From Bacillota bacterium (lineage in GTDB: Bacteria; Bacillota; Clostridia; Christensenellales; UMGS416): a DNA stretch of 64,000 nt. The translations under genes and the position numbers were made by a program. The stretch is from contig JAEWRW010000006.1 in assembly GCA_023398815.1 (NCBI GenBank), forward strand, positions 46,686 to 110,685. The letters are read 5' to 3'. This document shows positions 7,969-15,806 of the stretch, piece after piece; position 1 is the stretch's first letter, and each line of letters opens with the position of its first letter. The notes beneath the pieces are model-generated. The model worked only from the letters and a program-made list of their open reading frames with translations. It searched no databases and had not been told where the DNA came from.

Positions 7969-8736
7969 ATGCGCCAACGGATTCGCCGGGCCATCGTTCT
8001 GGTCTCCCTGCTGTGTTTCCCCGTCACGATGAATTATCTGTCCCCCTATGTGTCCATCGCCGGGGCGGCTTCGGGGCTGTTTGTGGCGAGCTTGGCAATG
8101 TTTGCGGCCATGTTTGTAGGGTCGCTGGTGCTGGGGCGGCTGTGGTGCGGCTGGGTCTGCCCGGTGGCCGGCCTCTCGGATGCCTGCACCGCCATACAGC
8201 CCAAGCCCGTGAACCTCAAAGTGCTGCGGGCGGTGCGCTACGTGGTGTGGGCGCTGTGGCTGGGCACGCTGGGGGCGCTGCTCGCTGCCGCCGGCGGCTT
8301 CCACGGCGTGCAGCTGTTGTTCTTCACCGAAAGCGGCGTATCGGTGGATGAACCCATCAAATACTTCATGTACTTTCTGGTGCTGGCACTGCTTCTCGCG
8401 CTGACGCTGACCCTGGGCCGGCGCGGGGCCTGCCACGCCGTTTGCTGGATGTCGCCCTTCATGGAGCTGGGCGGGGCGGCGGGGCGAGCGCTCCGGCTGC
8501 CGCAGCTGCACATCGCCGCTGAGGAACCCCGCTGCAATGGCTGCAACCAATGCACCCGCCACTGCCCCATGAGCATCGACGTGAAGGCTCTGGTGCCCAC
8601 GGGCGGGGTGCGCTCCACCGCCTGCATCCTCTGCGGCGAGTGCGTGGATGGCTGCAAACAGAAGGCGCTGCGGTATGGCTGGCTGGGCCAGTCGGCCACC
8701 AAGGCAAATACTCAGGGCGGCGATCTGTCGGCCTGA
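7969..8736 (+). CDS. 4Fe-4S membrane protein, NapH/CcoG-like
   Basis: A 255-residue membrane-anchored electron-transfer protein. The N-terminal part holds four to five hydrophobic helices and the family motif CGWVCPVAGLSDAC at about residues 61-74, with a related GACHAVCWMSP further on. The C-terminal cytoplasmic part carries two clusters: CNGCNQCTRHCP and CILCGECVDGC. This matches NapH/NosR/CcoG-type polyferredoxins. No partner reductase genes are adjacent, so the electron route is unknown. The ATG at 7969 was chosen over a GTG at 7957 because GAGGTG lies nine bases before it. A bidirectional terminator follows. Confidence 0.85.
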   Translation: MRQRIRRAIVLVSLLCFPVTMNYLSPYVSIAGAASGLFVASLAMFAAMFVGSLVLGRLWCGWVCPVAGLSDACTAIQPKPVNLKVLRAVRYVVWALWLGTLGALLAAAGGFHGVQLLFFTESGVSVDEPIKYFMYFLVLALLLALTLTLGRRGACHAVCWMSPFMELGGAAGRALRLPQLHIAAEEPRCNGCNQCTRHCPMSIDVKALVPTGGVRSTACILCGECVDGCKQKALRYGWLGQSATKANTQGGDLSA

Positions 8737-8750
8737 ACGAGCCAAAACAA

Positions 8751-8787
8751 ACGCCGGGTGGAGATTCCTCCACCCGGCGTTTTCGTC
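8751..8787. terminator. bidirectional terminator
   Basis: A 13-bp stem (8751-8763 with 8768-8780) and a 4-base loop, with T-rich sequence on the right and A-rich sequence (AAAACAA) on the left. It serves the convergent 4Fe-4S gene and barrel-isomerase gene. Confidence 0.85.
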
Positions 8788-8793
8788 GTCTGT

Positions 8794-9570
8794 TCAGTCA
8801 TGCACATGCGCCAGCGCCTGCCGCAGGTATTGGGCACTGACGAGGGCAGCCTCCGCCGGGGTATGGCGGGTGTCCCAATCCTGGTCCACGATGAACCAGC
8901 GCGCACCACCCTGCCACGCCGCCCGCAGGATGGGTGGGAAATCCATGATCCCCTCCCCCAGGGCGCAGAAGTCGTAGCCCGACGCGCGGTCGGAGGGGAA
9001 ATAATCCTTCAGGTGCACCGAGCGGTACCGCCCGGCCCAGCGCTCCAGCCAGTCCACTGGGTTTTGCCCCACGATGGAGAGCCAGCCCACGTCGAACTGC
9101 GCCTCCAGCACATCGGGCGGCAGGGCCTCCAGCAGCTGCGTCATGCCATCGGGCGTACCGGCGGCGAACTCGAAGTCGTGGTTGTGGTAAGCAAGCGGCA
9201 ACCCGGCGGCGCGGCAGGCCCGCGCGAACACGCCGACCTGCTCCATCACCGCGGCATAGCCCGAGCCAGTGTGGCGCAGGGCTTCCTCCAGCCAGCCCAA
9301 CACCAAAAACGAGCACCCCAACCGTTGGTAGCGGTCAATCGTGCCGGGCAGGTCGGCGGCAAAGTCCCCAAAGGGCACATGGGTGGACGCCGCCGTGAGC
9401 CCCACCTCCGTCAGCAGGGCGGCAAGGTCTGCCACCTCCCAGCCCTGGGTGGCGGCCAGCTCCACCCCGTCGTAGCCGCAGTCCTTGGCCACGCGCAGGG
9501 CGGCCGGCAGGTCACGGGCGGCCTCCTCCCGCAGCAGATACAGGTTCAGCGCAATGCGCGGTTGTTCCAC
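8794..9570 (-). CDS. sugar phosphate isomerase/epimerase (AP-endonuclease-2 barrel), paralogue 2
   Basis: A 258-residue xylose-isomerase-like TIM barrel. Family metal-site motifs are visible: YHNHDFEF near residue 127, a conserved FDVGW segment, VHLKDY and the late GEG. The family includes sugar isomerases, inosose dehydratases and 3-keto-sugar enzymes; the substrate cannot be told. The start is a GTG with GGGAGGTG just upstream. It lies 75 bases downstream of a similar gene on the same strand, with a hairpin between them, and looks like an old tandem duplicate. Confidence 0.85.
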   Translation of the reverse strand: MEQPRIALNLYLLREEAARDLPAALRVAKDCGYDGVELAATQGWEVADLAALLTEVGLTAASTHVPFGDFAADLPGTIDRYQRLGCSFLVLGWLEEALRHTGSGYAAVMEQVGVFARACRAAGLPLAYHNHDFEFAAGTPDGMTQLLEALPPDVLEAQFDVGWLSIVGQNPVDWLERWAGRYRSVHLKDYFPSDRASGYDFCALGEGIMDFPPILRAAWQGGARWFIVDQDWDTRHTPAEAALVSAQYLRQALAHVHD

Positions 9571-9609
9571 GGTTCACCTCCCGGCTGCAGGGCAGCCTGA
9601 CATAGAAAG

Positions 9610-9634
9610 GGAGCCGGACGGATTGTCCGGCTCC
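9610..9634 (-). terminator. hairpin between the two barrel-isomerase genes
   Basis: GGAGCCGGAC paired with GTCCGGCTCC over a 5-base loop, followed leftward by CTTTCTATG. It likely ends or attenuates transcription from the upstream paralogue. Confidence 0.6.
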
Positions 9635-9644
9635 ACAAAGTGAC

Positions 9645-10427
9645 CTAATGACCCAGCTTGCGCAGGCACTCCCGGCTGATGCGGGCGGCCTCCACCGACG
9701 GACGGCCGGGCGAGAAGTCCTGCTCCACGATGACATACTCGGCACCGGCGGCTTCCGACGCCGCCAACAAAGACGCCACATCCTGACAGCCCAGGCCCAA
9801 GGGGCGCAGCTCCAGGCTCATGCCGTGGGCGCCGCCCTCCTCCACCCGTACGAAGTCCTTCAGGTGAACAATGGGCGCGCGGCCGGCGTAGCCACGCACA
9901 TACCCCGCCGGGTCCACACCCGAGAACTTGACCCAGCAGGTGTCGATCTCGGTCTGCAGCAGGTCGGCGGGGATGTCGGCGAACAGGCGGTCCAGCGCGT
10001 ACTCGCCGTCGATCTTCACGAACTCGAAGTCATGGTTGTGGTACAGGAGCGTCACACCGGCGTCCTTGCAGGCCTTGGCGATGACCTTGATCTCCTCCAC
10101 CACACCGGGCCAGGCGGGGGTGCCGGGGCGCAGCTCCGGCGCCAGCCACGGCACGGCCAGGTAGGTGCACCCCAGGGTGCGGAAACGCGCGATGGCCGCC
10201 GCCGTGTCCTCGCGGAACAGCTCCAGCGGTACGTGGGCGCAAACGGCCTTGAGGCCCAGGCGGTCGAGCTCGGCGCGCACTTCCTTAGCGCTCTTGCCAA
10301 AGAAATCAGCGGTGAACTCCACATAGTCGTAGCCCATGGCCTTGACCTGTGCCAGCACGCCGAAGAAATTCTCCTGCGCGGCGTCCCGCACGGTGTACAG
10401 CTGCAATCCAACCTTGATGTCGCTCAT
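9645..10427 (-). CDS. sugar phosphate isomerase/epimerase (AP-endonuclease-2 barrel), paralogue 1
   Basis: A 260-residue xylose-isomerase-like TIM barrel beginning MSDIKVGLQLYTVRD, a typical family N terminus. It has LLYHNHDFEFVKIDG, DTCWVKFSGVDP and IVHLKDFVRVEEGG, the metal-ligand strands of the fold. The start at 10427 is set by GGGAGGG nine bases upstream; a frame extension of 24 codons lacks any such site. Together with its downstream paralogue it probably acts on sugars or cyclitols related to the sugar-acid genes elsewhere in the window; the exact reaction is unknown. Confidence 0.85.
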   Translation of the reverse strand: MSDIKVGLQLYTVRDAAQENFFGVLAQVKAMGYDYVEFTADFFGKSAKEVRAELDRLGLKAVCAHVPLELFREDTAAAIARFRTLGCTYLAVPWLAPELRPGTPAWPGVVEEIKVIAKACKDAGVTLLYHNHDFEFVKIDGEYALDRLFADIPADLLQTEIDTCWVKFSGVDPAGYVRGYAGRAPIVHLKDFVRVEEGGAHGMSLELRPLGLGCQDVASLLAASEAAGAEYVIVEQDFSPGRPSVEAARISRECLRKLGH

Positions 10428-10492
10428 TCTCACAGTCCCTCCCTTGTAATCCTTTCCATCATACACGCACCGGTCGGCGGATGCAACCGGTT

Positions 10493-11326
10493 TCACCAAC
10501 CCTGCTGGCGGCGGGCCTCATAGCAGAGGATGGAGCCGGCCACCGCCACATTGAGGGAATCCACTTGCCCCAGCATGGGGATGGAAACAGCGCGGTGGGG
10601 GCCGTCAAACCACCCCTGGCTGACACCGTATTTCTCGTGCCCCACCACCACGGCGGCGCGGGGGGCATAGGCCTCGTCACAGTAGCGGGCATCGGCCTCT
10701 GCCTTGCCCAGGTACACCGTGTACCCCCTATCCATGAGGAACTGTCGCGCTTCGTCGGCATCCACCTCCAGCACCGGGCGGGTCAACAGCGTCAGCAGGC
10801 TGGCCCGCACCGTCAGCGGGTTGTTGAGCCCGGTGCGCCGGTTGCACACCAGCACCGCGTCAGCCCCCACCCCGTCGGCGGTGCGCAGCAGAGTGCCCAG
10901 GTTGCCGGGGTTCTCCAGGCCGTCGAGCACTAAGAGCAGGCTGGGCTGCCGGTCGGGGATGTCCTGGAGTGTCCAGCGTGGCAGGCGCACCACCGAGAGC
11001 ACCCCGCGGTCAAGCTTCTCGGCGCTCAGGCGCTCATAGACCCGCTCCGAGATGGCATACACCCGCGGGCAGCGGGCCAGGAGGCCCACGGCCTCCTGCT
11101 GCCACTCGGGGGAGTGCAGCAACGCCGGGCAGAGGAACAGCGCCTGCACCTCGGCCCCATACTGGGCGGCCTGACGGTTCAGCCACAGCCCCTCGGCCAA
11201 GAAGAGCCCCGGCTCCCGGCCGTGGCCCACCTCCTGCGCCCACAGCACGGCATCGCTGCGGGGCCCGGCTTCCACCCATTGGGCCCCGGCTGCCGCCGCG
11301 GCTCCCTTCCAATCGTCTGGCGTCAT
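10493..11326 (-). CDS. TrmH/SpoU family RNA 2'-O-methyltransferase
   Basis: A 277-residue SPOUT enzyme that methylates a ribose 2'-OH in rRNA or tRNA using S-adenosylmethionine. An N-terminal substrate-binding region precedes the trefoil-knot domain with its three motifs: LDGLENPGNLGTLLRTADG, VVVGHEKYGVSQGWFD, and IPMLGQVDSLNVAVAGSI. The start was placed at the ATG at 11326 because GGGAG lies eight bases upstream and a perfect promoter ends just before an earlier in-frame ATG at 11341. The length fits the RlmB/TrmH-like YsgA group. The target nucleotide is unknown. Confidence 0.88.
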   Translation of the reverse strand: MTPDDWKGAAAAAGAQWVEAGPRSDAVLWAQEVGHGREPGLFLAEGLWLNRQAAQYGAEVQALFLCPALLHSPEWQQEAVGLLARCPRVYAISERVYERLSAEKLDRGVLSVVRLPRWTLQDIPDRQPSLLLVLDGLENPGNLGTLLRTADGVGADAVLVCNRRTGLNNPLTVRASLLTLLTRPVLEVDADEARQFLMDRGYTVYLGKAEADARYCDEAYAPRAAVVVGHEKYGVSQGWFDGPHRAVSIPMLGQVDSLNVAVAGSILCYEARRQQGW

Positions 11327-11350
11327 GTTGACAACTCCCATCGGTGCTCT

Positions 11351-11379
11351 ATTATAAAAGGCAGAGAAACCACTGTCAA
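11351..11379 (-). promoter_or_regulatory. consensus promoter of the RNA methyltransferase gene
   Basis: Minus-strand TTGACA (11374-11379), 17-base spacer and TATAAT (11351-11356), a perfect match. It overlaps the upstream region of the divergent SMP-30 gene. Confidence 0.85.
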
Positions 11380-11394
11380 ACGAGGAGGATGGGC

Positions 11395-12249
11395 ATGAAG
11401 GCGGAATGCATCTGGCGGGCCCGCGCCGAGATTGGCGAAGGCTCGCTGTGGGACGAAAAAACAAACCGGCTGTACTGGGTGGACATCCCACGTGGAGAGC
11501 TGCACCGTTTTAGCCCGGCGGGCGGCAGCGACGAACTGCTGCTGGCCGCCGACGAGCCCCTTGGCACCGTGGTGCTCGGCGAGAACGGAACTCCGTTGGG
11601 AGCGTGGGCCAGCGGGCTCTACCACGTGGCCGATGGACGCCGCACGCTGCTGACCCCCGCGCCCGACCCGCGGCCCACCCTGCGCTTCAACGACGGCAAG
11701 TGCGACCCAGTGGGCCGCCTGTGGGTGGGCACCATGACGACCGACAACGGCCAAACCGGCACGGGCAACCTCTACCGGGTGGATGGAGACCAATTCACCC
11801 CCATGGTGCGGGGCACACGCATCTCCAACGGCATCGTGTGGAGCCCGGACCGACGCACGATGTACTACGCCGACACCCCTGAGGGCGTGGTGTGGGCCTT
11901 TGATTACGAGGAAGAAACCGGGGCCATTGCCAACCGCCGCACGATCGTGACGATCGACCGGGGCGGCCCCGACGGCATGACGATTGACAGCGAGGGCATG
12001 CTGTGGGTGGCCCAGTGGGGCGGCAGCCAGGTGGGCCGCTGGAACCCAGCCACCGGGCAAAAGCTCGCCCAGGTGGACTTGCCGGCGGTGCAGGTGTCCT
12101 CCTGCGCCTTTGGCGGGCCGGGCCTTGCCGCCCTCTACATCACCACGGCGGCCATCGGTACCGACGAGCGCGCCCAGCCGCTGGCCGGCAGCCTTTTCGC
12201 CGTGGAGACCGGCACCACCGGGTTGCCGGCCTTCCGGTACAGAGGGTAG
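11395..12249 (+). CDS. SMP-30/gluconolactonase family protein
   Basis: A 284-residue six-bladed beta-propeller of the SMP-30/regucalcin/LRE family, which hydrolyses sugar lactones to aldonic acids. Metal-site segments are visible: GEGSLWDEKTNRLYWVD (Glu ligand), RFNDGKCDPVGRLWVGTM, ISNGIVWSPD (Asn ligand) and GGPDGMTIDSEGMLWVA (Asp ligand). The start at 11395 is fixed by GAGGAGG six bases upstream; the earlier ATG at 11389 abuts that site. A lactone-opening step would feed aldonate to the D-galactonate dehydratase-like gene a few kb away, a plausible but unproven link. Confidence 0.9.
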   Translation: MKAECIWRARAEIGEGSLWDEKTNRLYWVDIPRGELHRFSPAGGSDELLLAADEPLGTVVLGENGTPLGAWASGLYHVADGRRTLLTPAPDPRPTLRFNDGKCDPVGRLWVGTMTTDNGQTGTGNLYRVDGDQFTPMVRGTRISNGIVWSPDRRTMYYADTPEGVVWAFDYEEETGAIANRRTIVTIDRGGPDGMTIDSEGMLWVAQWGGSQVGRWNPATGQKLAQVDLPAVQVSSCAFGGPGLAALYITTAAIGTDERAQPLAGSLFAVETGTTGLPAFRYRG

Positions 12250-12268
12250 AGCCTCCATAACGACAAAC

Positions 12269-12302
12269 AACGCCCGCCGGACGATGTCTGGCGGGCGTTT
12301 AG
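12269..12302 (+). terminator. terminator of the SMP-30 gene (left flank of repeat A2)
   Basis: AACGCCCGCC (12269-12278) pairs with GGCGGGCGTT (12290-12299), followed by T. A similar hairpin lies at 12707-12736 on the other side of repeat A2. Confidence 0.75.
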
Positions 12303-12706
12303 AGTGCCTACAAACCCCTAGAACGAGCAAAGGGAGATGAACCTCCCGCCGATTCATTCGGCGGGAGGAAAAACAGGGTTAGCACGAGCAGGATAATAAA
12401 ACCGCCCGAAGGCACAACGTATTCTTTGAAACCCACATGAGAGCTGCAATTCGTGATCGGTCGGCGACATGTGCGGCAAATCAGACACGCATGGATGCGT
12501 GTCCAACCGTCGCGCCGTGAAGGCATTGCAGCGCAATACCTTAGCGCCTGGAGGGCGCGTAAGGCGTGAACGGCGATCTAGGCATAACGAGAACAAGCTG
12601 TTTGAATCGCGGCTGTCGCCACAGCGACCAGGCTGCATGGGCGAGCAGCGTGCGTAGCACGCGACCAGCCAGACGCGAAAGGCTGGCGACTATGTCGACA
12701 GCCTAA
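12303..12706 (+). repeat. intergenic repeat, family A copy 2 with an inserted B-type module
   Basis: A copy of the 2579-2850 element: GAGTGCCTACAAACCCCTAG at the left, the TCATTC-loop hairpin at 12342-12368, the TCGGCGACATGTGCGGC motif at 12461-12477 and the GTCGACAGCC end. Relative to copy 1 it carries about 130 extra bases, including a segment (about 12488-12570) that resembles 7648-7700 of repeat B1, and at 12628-12672 the inverted form of a B1 module. No coding potential is seen. Confidence 0.7.
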
Positions 12707-12736
12707 AACGCCCACCGGAATGATCCGGCGGGCGTT
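12702..12736 (-). terminator. terminator of the mutarotase-like gene
   Basis: AACGCCCACCGGA pairs with TCCGGCGGGCGTT with one mismatch and a 4-base loop; reading leftward it is followed by TTTTAGG. Confidence 0.75.
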
Positions 12737-12749
12737 GCTGCACTTGGGC

Positions 12750-13802
12750 TTAGTGGTGGTGATGGTGCTCGTGATCGTGGTGATGCTCGTGGTCATGGCC
12801 GCAGCCGCAACCGCAGCCCTCCTCGCCGTCTTCACAATCACAGTCGCAGTCACAGTCCTCATCGTCGCAGCAGCAGCAATCGTCGCCGTCACCGCAGCAA
12901 TCGCAGCAGTTGTCACCCAGAATTTCGGTCATGAGGGCCGTGATGGCCTCATCGTCATTCTCCGGCACGGGGACACCGTCGGCCAGGGCCCAGCACTCCA
13001 TGTGCTCCACTTCCTCGCCGGGCTCGACCTTGATGAGGGGCGACAGGGTCTCCATCTCCATCATGAAGTCGGTGGTGTAGGTCTCGTAGGAGCAGCCGCC
13101 GTCGGGGTAGGTCTCGCCCATCTCATGGATGTGCTGCTTGATGAAGAGCTGGCCATGATTGAAGTAAGCTGCCCAGCCGATCTCGTTGTTGAGGCCGATC
13201 TTGAAGGCCTGCTTGGTGGCGTCCTGCTGGATGGTGATGAAACGGTCGCCCCACCACACGCGGTGATCCTGCAGGTGGGTGTAGGGCCACAGCACCAAGT
13301 TGCGGTTGGGCAGCAGGCCCGTATCGCGCTGGGTCATGGGCAGCACCTGCTTGCCGCCGGGGGCCATCACCGTCACGGCCCAGGCAGCCAGCTCCGCCGT
13401 CCACGCGCCGCGGTTGACGATGCGGTGCACGATGGTGACACCGGTGCTCTCCTCATCCAGGCAGATGTCCATCTGCTTCTCCATCATGGCCCAGGGCTCG
13501 GTCTTCTGATAGGTACGGATGCCGTCCTCGATCTCCTCCCACTCCACGGGGCTGTTGTCGGCCTCGTAGGTGCGCTTGGGGTGCTCGGGGCTGTGCCACA
13601 GGCGGTGGCCGCCGCCCAGGCGGAAGCCGTTCTCGCTCTGCAGCTGAGGGGCCTCGCAGAACATGTTCTCCTTGCCCACAAAGCCATAGCGGACGATGCG
13701 CGGACCAAAATCCAGCGTCACCACCACGTCGCACAGGCCATTGGAAAGTTGCAGGCAGCGCCCATAGGCGCCATATGTGATCTCTTGTATTGCGATGGAC
13801 AT
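12750..13802 (-). CDS. aldose-1-epimerase-like protein with a Cys/Asp/His-rich metal-binding tail
   Basis: A 350-residue protein. The first 290 residues look like the galactose-mutarotase-like (DUF4380-type) fold: LSNGLCDVVVTLDFGPRI near the N terminus, GGHRLWHSPEHP, LLPNRNLVLWPYTHL and NEIGWAAYFNHGQLF. The last 53 residues form an extreme low-complexity tail with 15 Cys and 11 His among Asp, Glu and Gly, ending in five His, with arrangements such as CCCC, CDCDCDC and HDHEHHH. Such a tail should bind soft and borderline metals (inference). The ATG at 13802 follows GGAGG by eight bases. A sugar-modifying or sugar-sensing enzyme with a metal-storage or targeting tail is possible. Confidence 0.75.
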   Translation of the reverse strand: MSIAIQEITYGAYGRCLQLSNGLCDVVVTLDFGPRIVRYGFVGKENMFCEAPQLQSENGFRLGGGHRLWHSPEHPKRTYEADNSPVEWEEIEDGIRTYQKTEPWAMMEKQMDICLDEESTGVTIVHRIVNRGAWTAELAAWAVTVMAPGGKQVLPMTQRDTGLLPNRNLVLWPYTHLQDHRVWWGDRFITIQQDATKQAFKIGLNNEIGWAAYFNHGQLFIKQHIHEMGETYPDGGCSYETYTTDFMMEMETLSPLIKVEPGEEVEHMECWALADGVPVPENDDEAITALMTEILGDNCCDCCGDGDDCCCCDDEDCDCDCDCEDGEEGCGCGCGHDHEHHHDHEHHHHH

Positions 13803-13831
13803 AGGGGTTCCTCCCATTGTTTGATGGTTCC

Positions 13832-13860
13832 ATTCTAGCAGGTCACCCCACGGGAAGCAA
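13832..13860 (-). promoter_or_regulatory. promoter of the mutarotase-like gene
   Basis: Minus-strand TTGCTT (13855-13860), 17-base spacer, TAGAAT (13832-13837), 30 bases upstream of the start. Confidence 0.6.
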
Positions 13861-13967
13861 GGCAAGCGCTAAACAAATGGAGCGTCTGGGTTACACGGTG
13901 GATTTGCGCCCCCAGGCGAAGGAAGCTGCCTGTGTTGCAGCGCATCGCGACCGACGAAGGAGCCCCC

Positions 13968-13995
13968 TTGCAAGCCCACGCGCACGGGGTATAAT
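13968..13995 (+). promoter_or_regulatory. promoter of the DUF1292 gene
   Basis: TTGCAA (13968-13973), 16-base spacer, TATAAT (13990-13995), 20 bases upstream of the ATG. Confidence 0.7.
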
Positions 13996-14015
13996 GGAGA
14001 AAAGGAGGTGCCGAC

Positions 14016-14273
14016 ATGGACGAGAGAGAACTGGACACCATCGTGTTTGAGATGGACGACGGAACCGAACGCTCCTTTGGCATCCTGCAGGAGTTCAACT
14101 ACGCCGGCGGGCGCTATGCCCTGCTGCGCCCCGAAGGCGGGCAGGAGGGCGAGGCCCTCATTGCCGAGGTGTTGGACCCGCTGGGCCCTGACGAAGAGTA
14201 CGTGCCCCTGCCGCTGCACCGCCAGGAAACCCTGCTGGAATACCTGAACCGCGAGGGATTTGAATCCGACTGA
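14016..14273 (+). CDS. DUF1292 (YrzB-type) small acidic protein
   Basis: An 85-residue acidic protein fitting the DUF1292 pattern common in Firmicutes: an N-terminal strand with FEMDDGTERSFGILQEF, a central GGRYALLRP segment and a C-terminal acidic block (DEEYVPLPLHRQETLLEYLN). The function of this family is unknown. AAGGAGG lies eight bases before the ATG. It is monocistronic, with its own promoter and a strong bidirectional terminator shared with the convergent tlp gene. Confidence 0.75.
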   Translation: MDERELDTIVFEMDDGTERSFGILQEFNYAGGRYALLRPEGGQEGEALIAEVLDPLGPDEEYVPLPLHRQETLLEYLNREGFESD

Positions 14274-14291
14274 CGAGCGGACCAAAACTGG

Positions 14292-14324
14292 AACCAGGGG
14301 GTGGAACCACCCCCTGGTTTGTGC
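14292..14324. terminator. bidirectional terminator
   Basis: A perfect 13-bp stem (14292-14304 with 14307-14319) with a 2-base loop and TTTGTGC to the right. It separates the DUF1292 gene from the convergent tlp gene. Confidence 0.85.
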
Positions 14325-14346
14325 ATAAGTCAGAGTCGGCTTCCAA

Positions 14347-14571
14347 TCAGGTCAACTTGTTCCTGTTTTCCGCCTCATCCTTGATTTCGCTGCGCATCCC
14401 CTCCAGCGCCTCACGCCGTCTCTCATTCTTGGCCTGCAGCTCCTGCTTTGCCTTTGGGTCATCGGTTTTCGCCATCAACTCATCGGCCAGTTCCATATTG
14501 TGGATGGTCATGTCTATATTCTTCTGGATCCGTTCCACATTGTCCTTACGGTCGTCAGGGTTCGGCTTCAT
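14347..14571 (-). CDS. tlp: small acid-soluble spore protein Tlp
   Basis: A 74-residue, highly charged helical protein beginning MKPNPDDRKDNVERIQ, matching the start of the Tlp family of small acid-soluble spore proteins, with the family's C-terminal pattern KNERRREALEGMRSEIKDEA. Tlp is packed into the forespore and degraded at germination. GGAGG lies eight bases before the chosen ATG; an earlier ATG overlaps that site. It is the clearest direct sign that this organism forms spores. A forespore sigma promoter is expected upstream, but I cannot identify one securely. Confidence 0.85.
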   Translation of the reverse strand: MKPNPDDRKDNVERIQKNIDMTIHNMELADELMAKTDDPKAKQELQAKNERRREALEGMRSEIKDEAENRNKLT

Positions 14572-14751
14572 TGCAACTGCCTCCATTGTTTTTCCATAGC
14601 ATCCGCGGGTTTCAGGGAATTATGCGCCAGTGACTTCCGTTATCCATTCCACGGCAAAACATCACAGTACGTTTTGTTCAAAGGATTCATTCCCGGTACG
14701 CCCCCTGGCAGCGTGGTATACTGGTGCCATCACGGAGCGGGGGGAATGGGG

Positions 14752-15564
14752 ATGGACGAAGGATTTTTGACGGGTACGCTGGCCGCCATGAAGTGGCCGG
14801 ACGTGAAGAGGCTGGTGGAGAGGGATGCCATGGTGCTGCTGCCCTGTGGCGTGCTGGAGGAGCACGGCCCCCACCTGCCGCTGGCGACTGACGTGCTGAC
14901 CGCCGTACTGCAGTGCCGTCGGTTGACATCCTGGTTGGGGGAGCAGGGACAGACAGCTGTACTGGCCCCACCGTTCCACTGGGGCGTGTGCCAGTCCACC
15001 GGGTCGTTTGTTGGGTCCTTCCGCGTGCGAAAGGAGACGGCCACCGCCCTGGCCTACGACATTCTGGCGTCGTTGGCCGCCTTCGGGTTCCGGCGGTGTG
15101 TGGGGGTCAACGCCCACGGGGACATCGACCAGAACCTGGCGCTGATGGACGCCTTCCGCCAGGCGCGGGAGGAGTGCGGGCTCGATGCCCGGTTCCTCTT
15201 TGACGAGTGGCGGCTGGGGCCCTATGGCCTGACCGGGCAGGAGCCATGGCTCTGCGTGCTGCCCCCGCGGCAGGGGGCGGTGGGCTGGGCAGAGGCGCCC
15301 GACGTGCACGCCGGCGACATTGAGACGGCCACGATCCTGCGGCATTGGCCAGGGTGGGTGGACGACGATCTGGCGCGCACCCTGCCGCCGGTCACGCTGG
15401 CCGAGCAGGACGTGATGCCATGGCTTTTCGGCGGCCAGACCGAGCGTCTGTCGCCACTGGGGTATGTAGGCGCGCCGGCACAGGCCCATGGCGTGGACGT
15501 GGACGCACTGATGGGAGAATTTGCCGCGCGGGCTGGGCAGGCCTTGCTAGCCGCAATGGCTTAG
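14752..15564 (+). CDS. creatininase family amidohydrolase
   Basis: A 270-residue member of the creatininase/MftE family of metal-dependent amidohydrolases. Metal-binding motifs are visible: CGVLEEHGPHLPLATD near residue 35 (Glu, His and Asp ligands), GVNAHGDIDQN where the family usually has NGHGGN, and DVHAGDIETA in place of HAGExETS. The changes in the second and third motifs suggest an unusual substrate. Two in-frame ATGs six bases apart follow a run of G; the second gives the better spacing. Family members cut creatinine, peptides or formamide-like bonds; the specific role here is unknown. Confidence 0.85.
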   Translation: MDEGFLTGTLAAMKWPDVKRLVERDAMVLLPCGVLEEHGPHLPLATDVLTAVLQCRRLTSWLGEQGQTAVLAPPFHWGVCQSTGSFVGSFRVRKETATALAYDILASLAAFGFRRCVGVNAHGDIDQNLALMDAFRQAREECGLDARFLFDEWRLGPYGLTGQEPWLCVLPPRQGAVGWAEAPDVHAGDIETATILRHWPGWVDDDLARTLPPVTLAEQDVMPWLFGGQTERLSPLGYVGAPAQAHGVDVDALMGEFAARAGQALLAAMA

Positions 15565-15566
15565 GC

Positions 15567-15806
15567 GAAGGCAGTGCCCCAAACCGACCGCCAGTTCATC
15601 TGGCGGGAGGATCGCACAAGCCGGACAACGCACTCAGCAACCCCCTCCTGCCGGGAGGCAACACTTTCTCCCTCTGTCAGAGGCAGTGCCTCTTGAACCG
15701 ACCGCCGATTCATTCGGCGGGAGGATCGCAAAAGCCGGAGCAACGCACACCGCCCCGCCGGGAGGCGGCGTCCCCCTGAGACATCATGCACGACCAATGT
15801 AGTTGA
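15567..15806 (+). repeat. degenerate tandem repeat pair containing the family A hairpin
   Basis: About 240 gene-free bases holding two related units, near 15571-15650 and 15683-15750. Each runs GCAGTGCC, an ACCGACCGCC hairpin ending GGCGGGAGGATCGCA (15585-15610 and 15699-15724), then AGCCGGA and CAACGCAC. The hairpin is the one found in repeats A1-A4, so this looks like a tandem duplicate of the A-element core without the rest. Terminator-like hairpins and CCGCCGGGAGG patches complete the region. Confidence 0.6.

Noticed and set aside
12269..12736. Duplicate terminator flanks around repeat A2
   Set aside because: The two hairpins share a stem like many other terminators in this window (for example 8751 and 51274) and face convergent genes, so similarity may be coincidental; not counted as firm evidence of target duplication.
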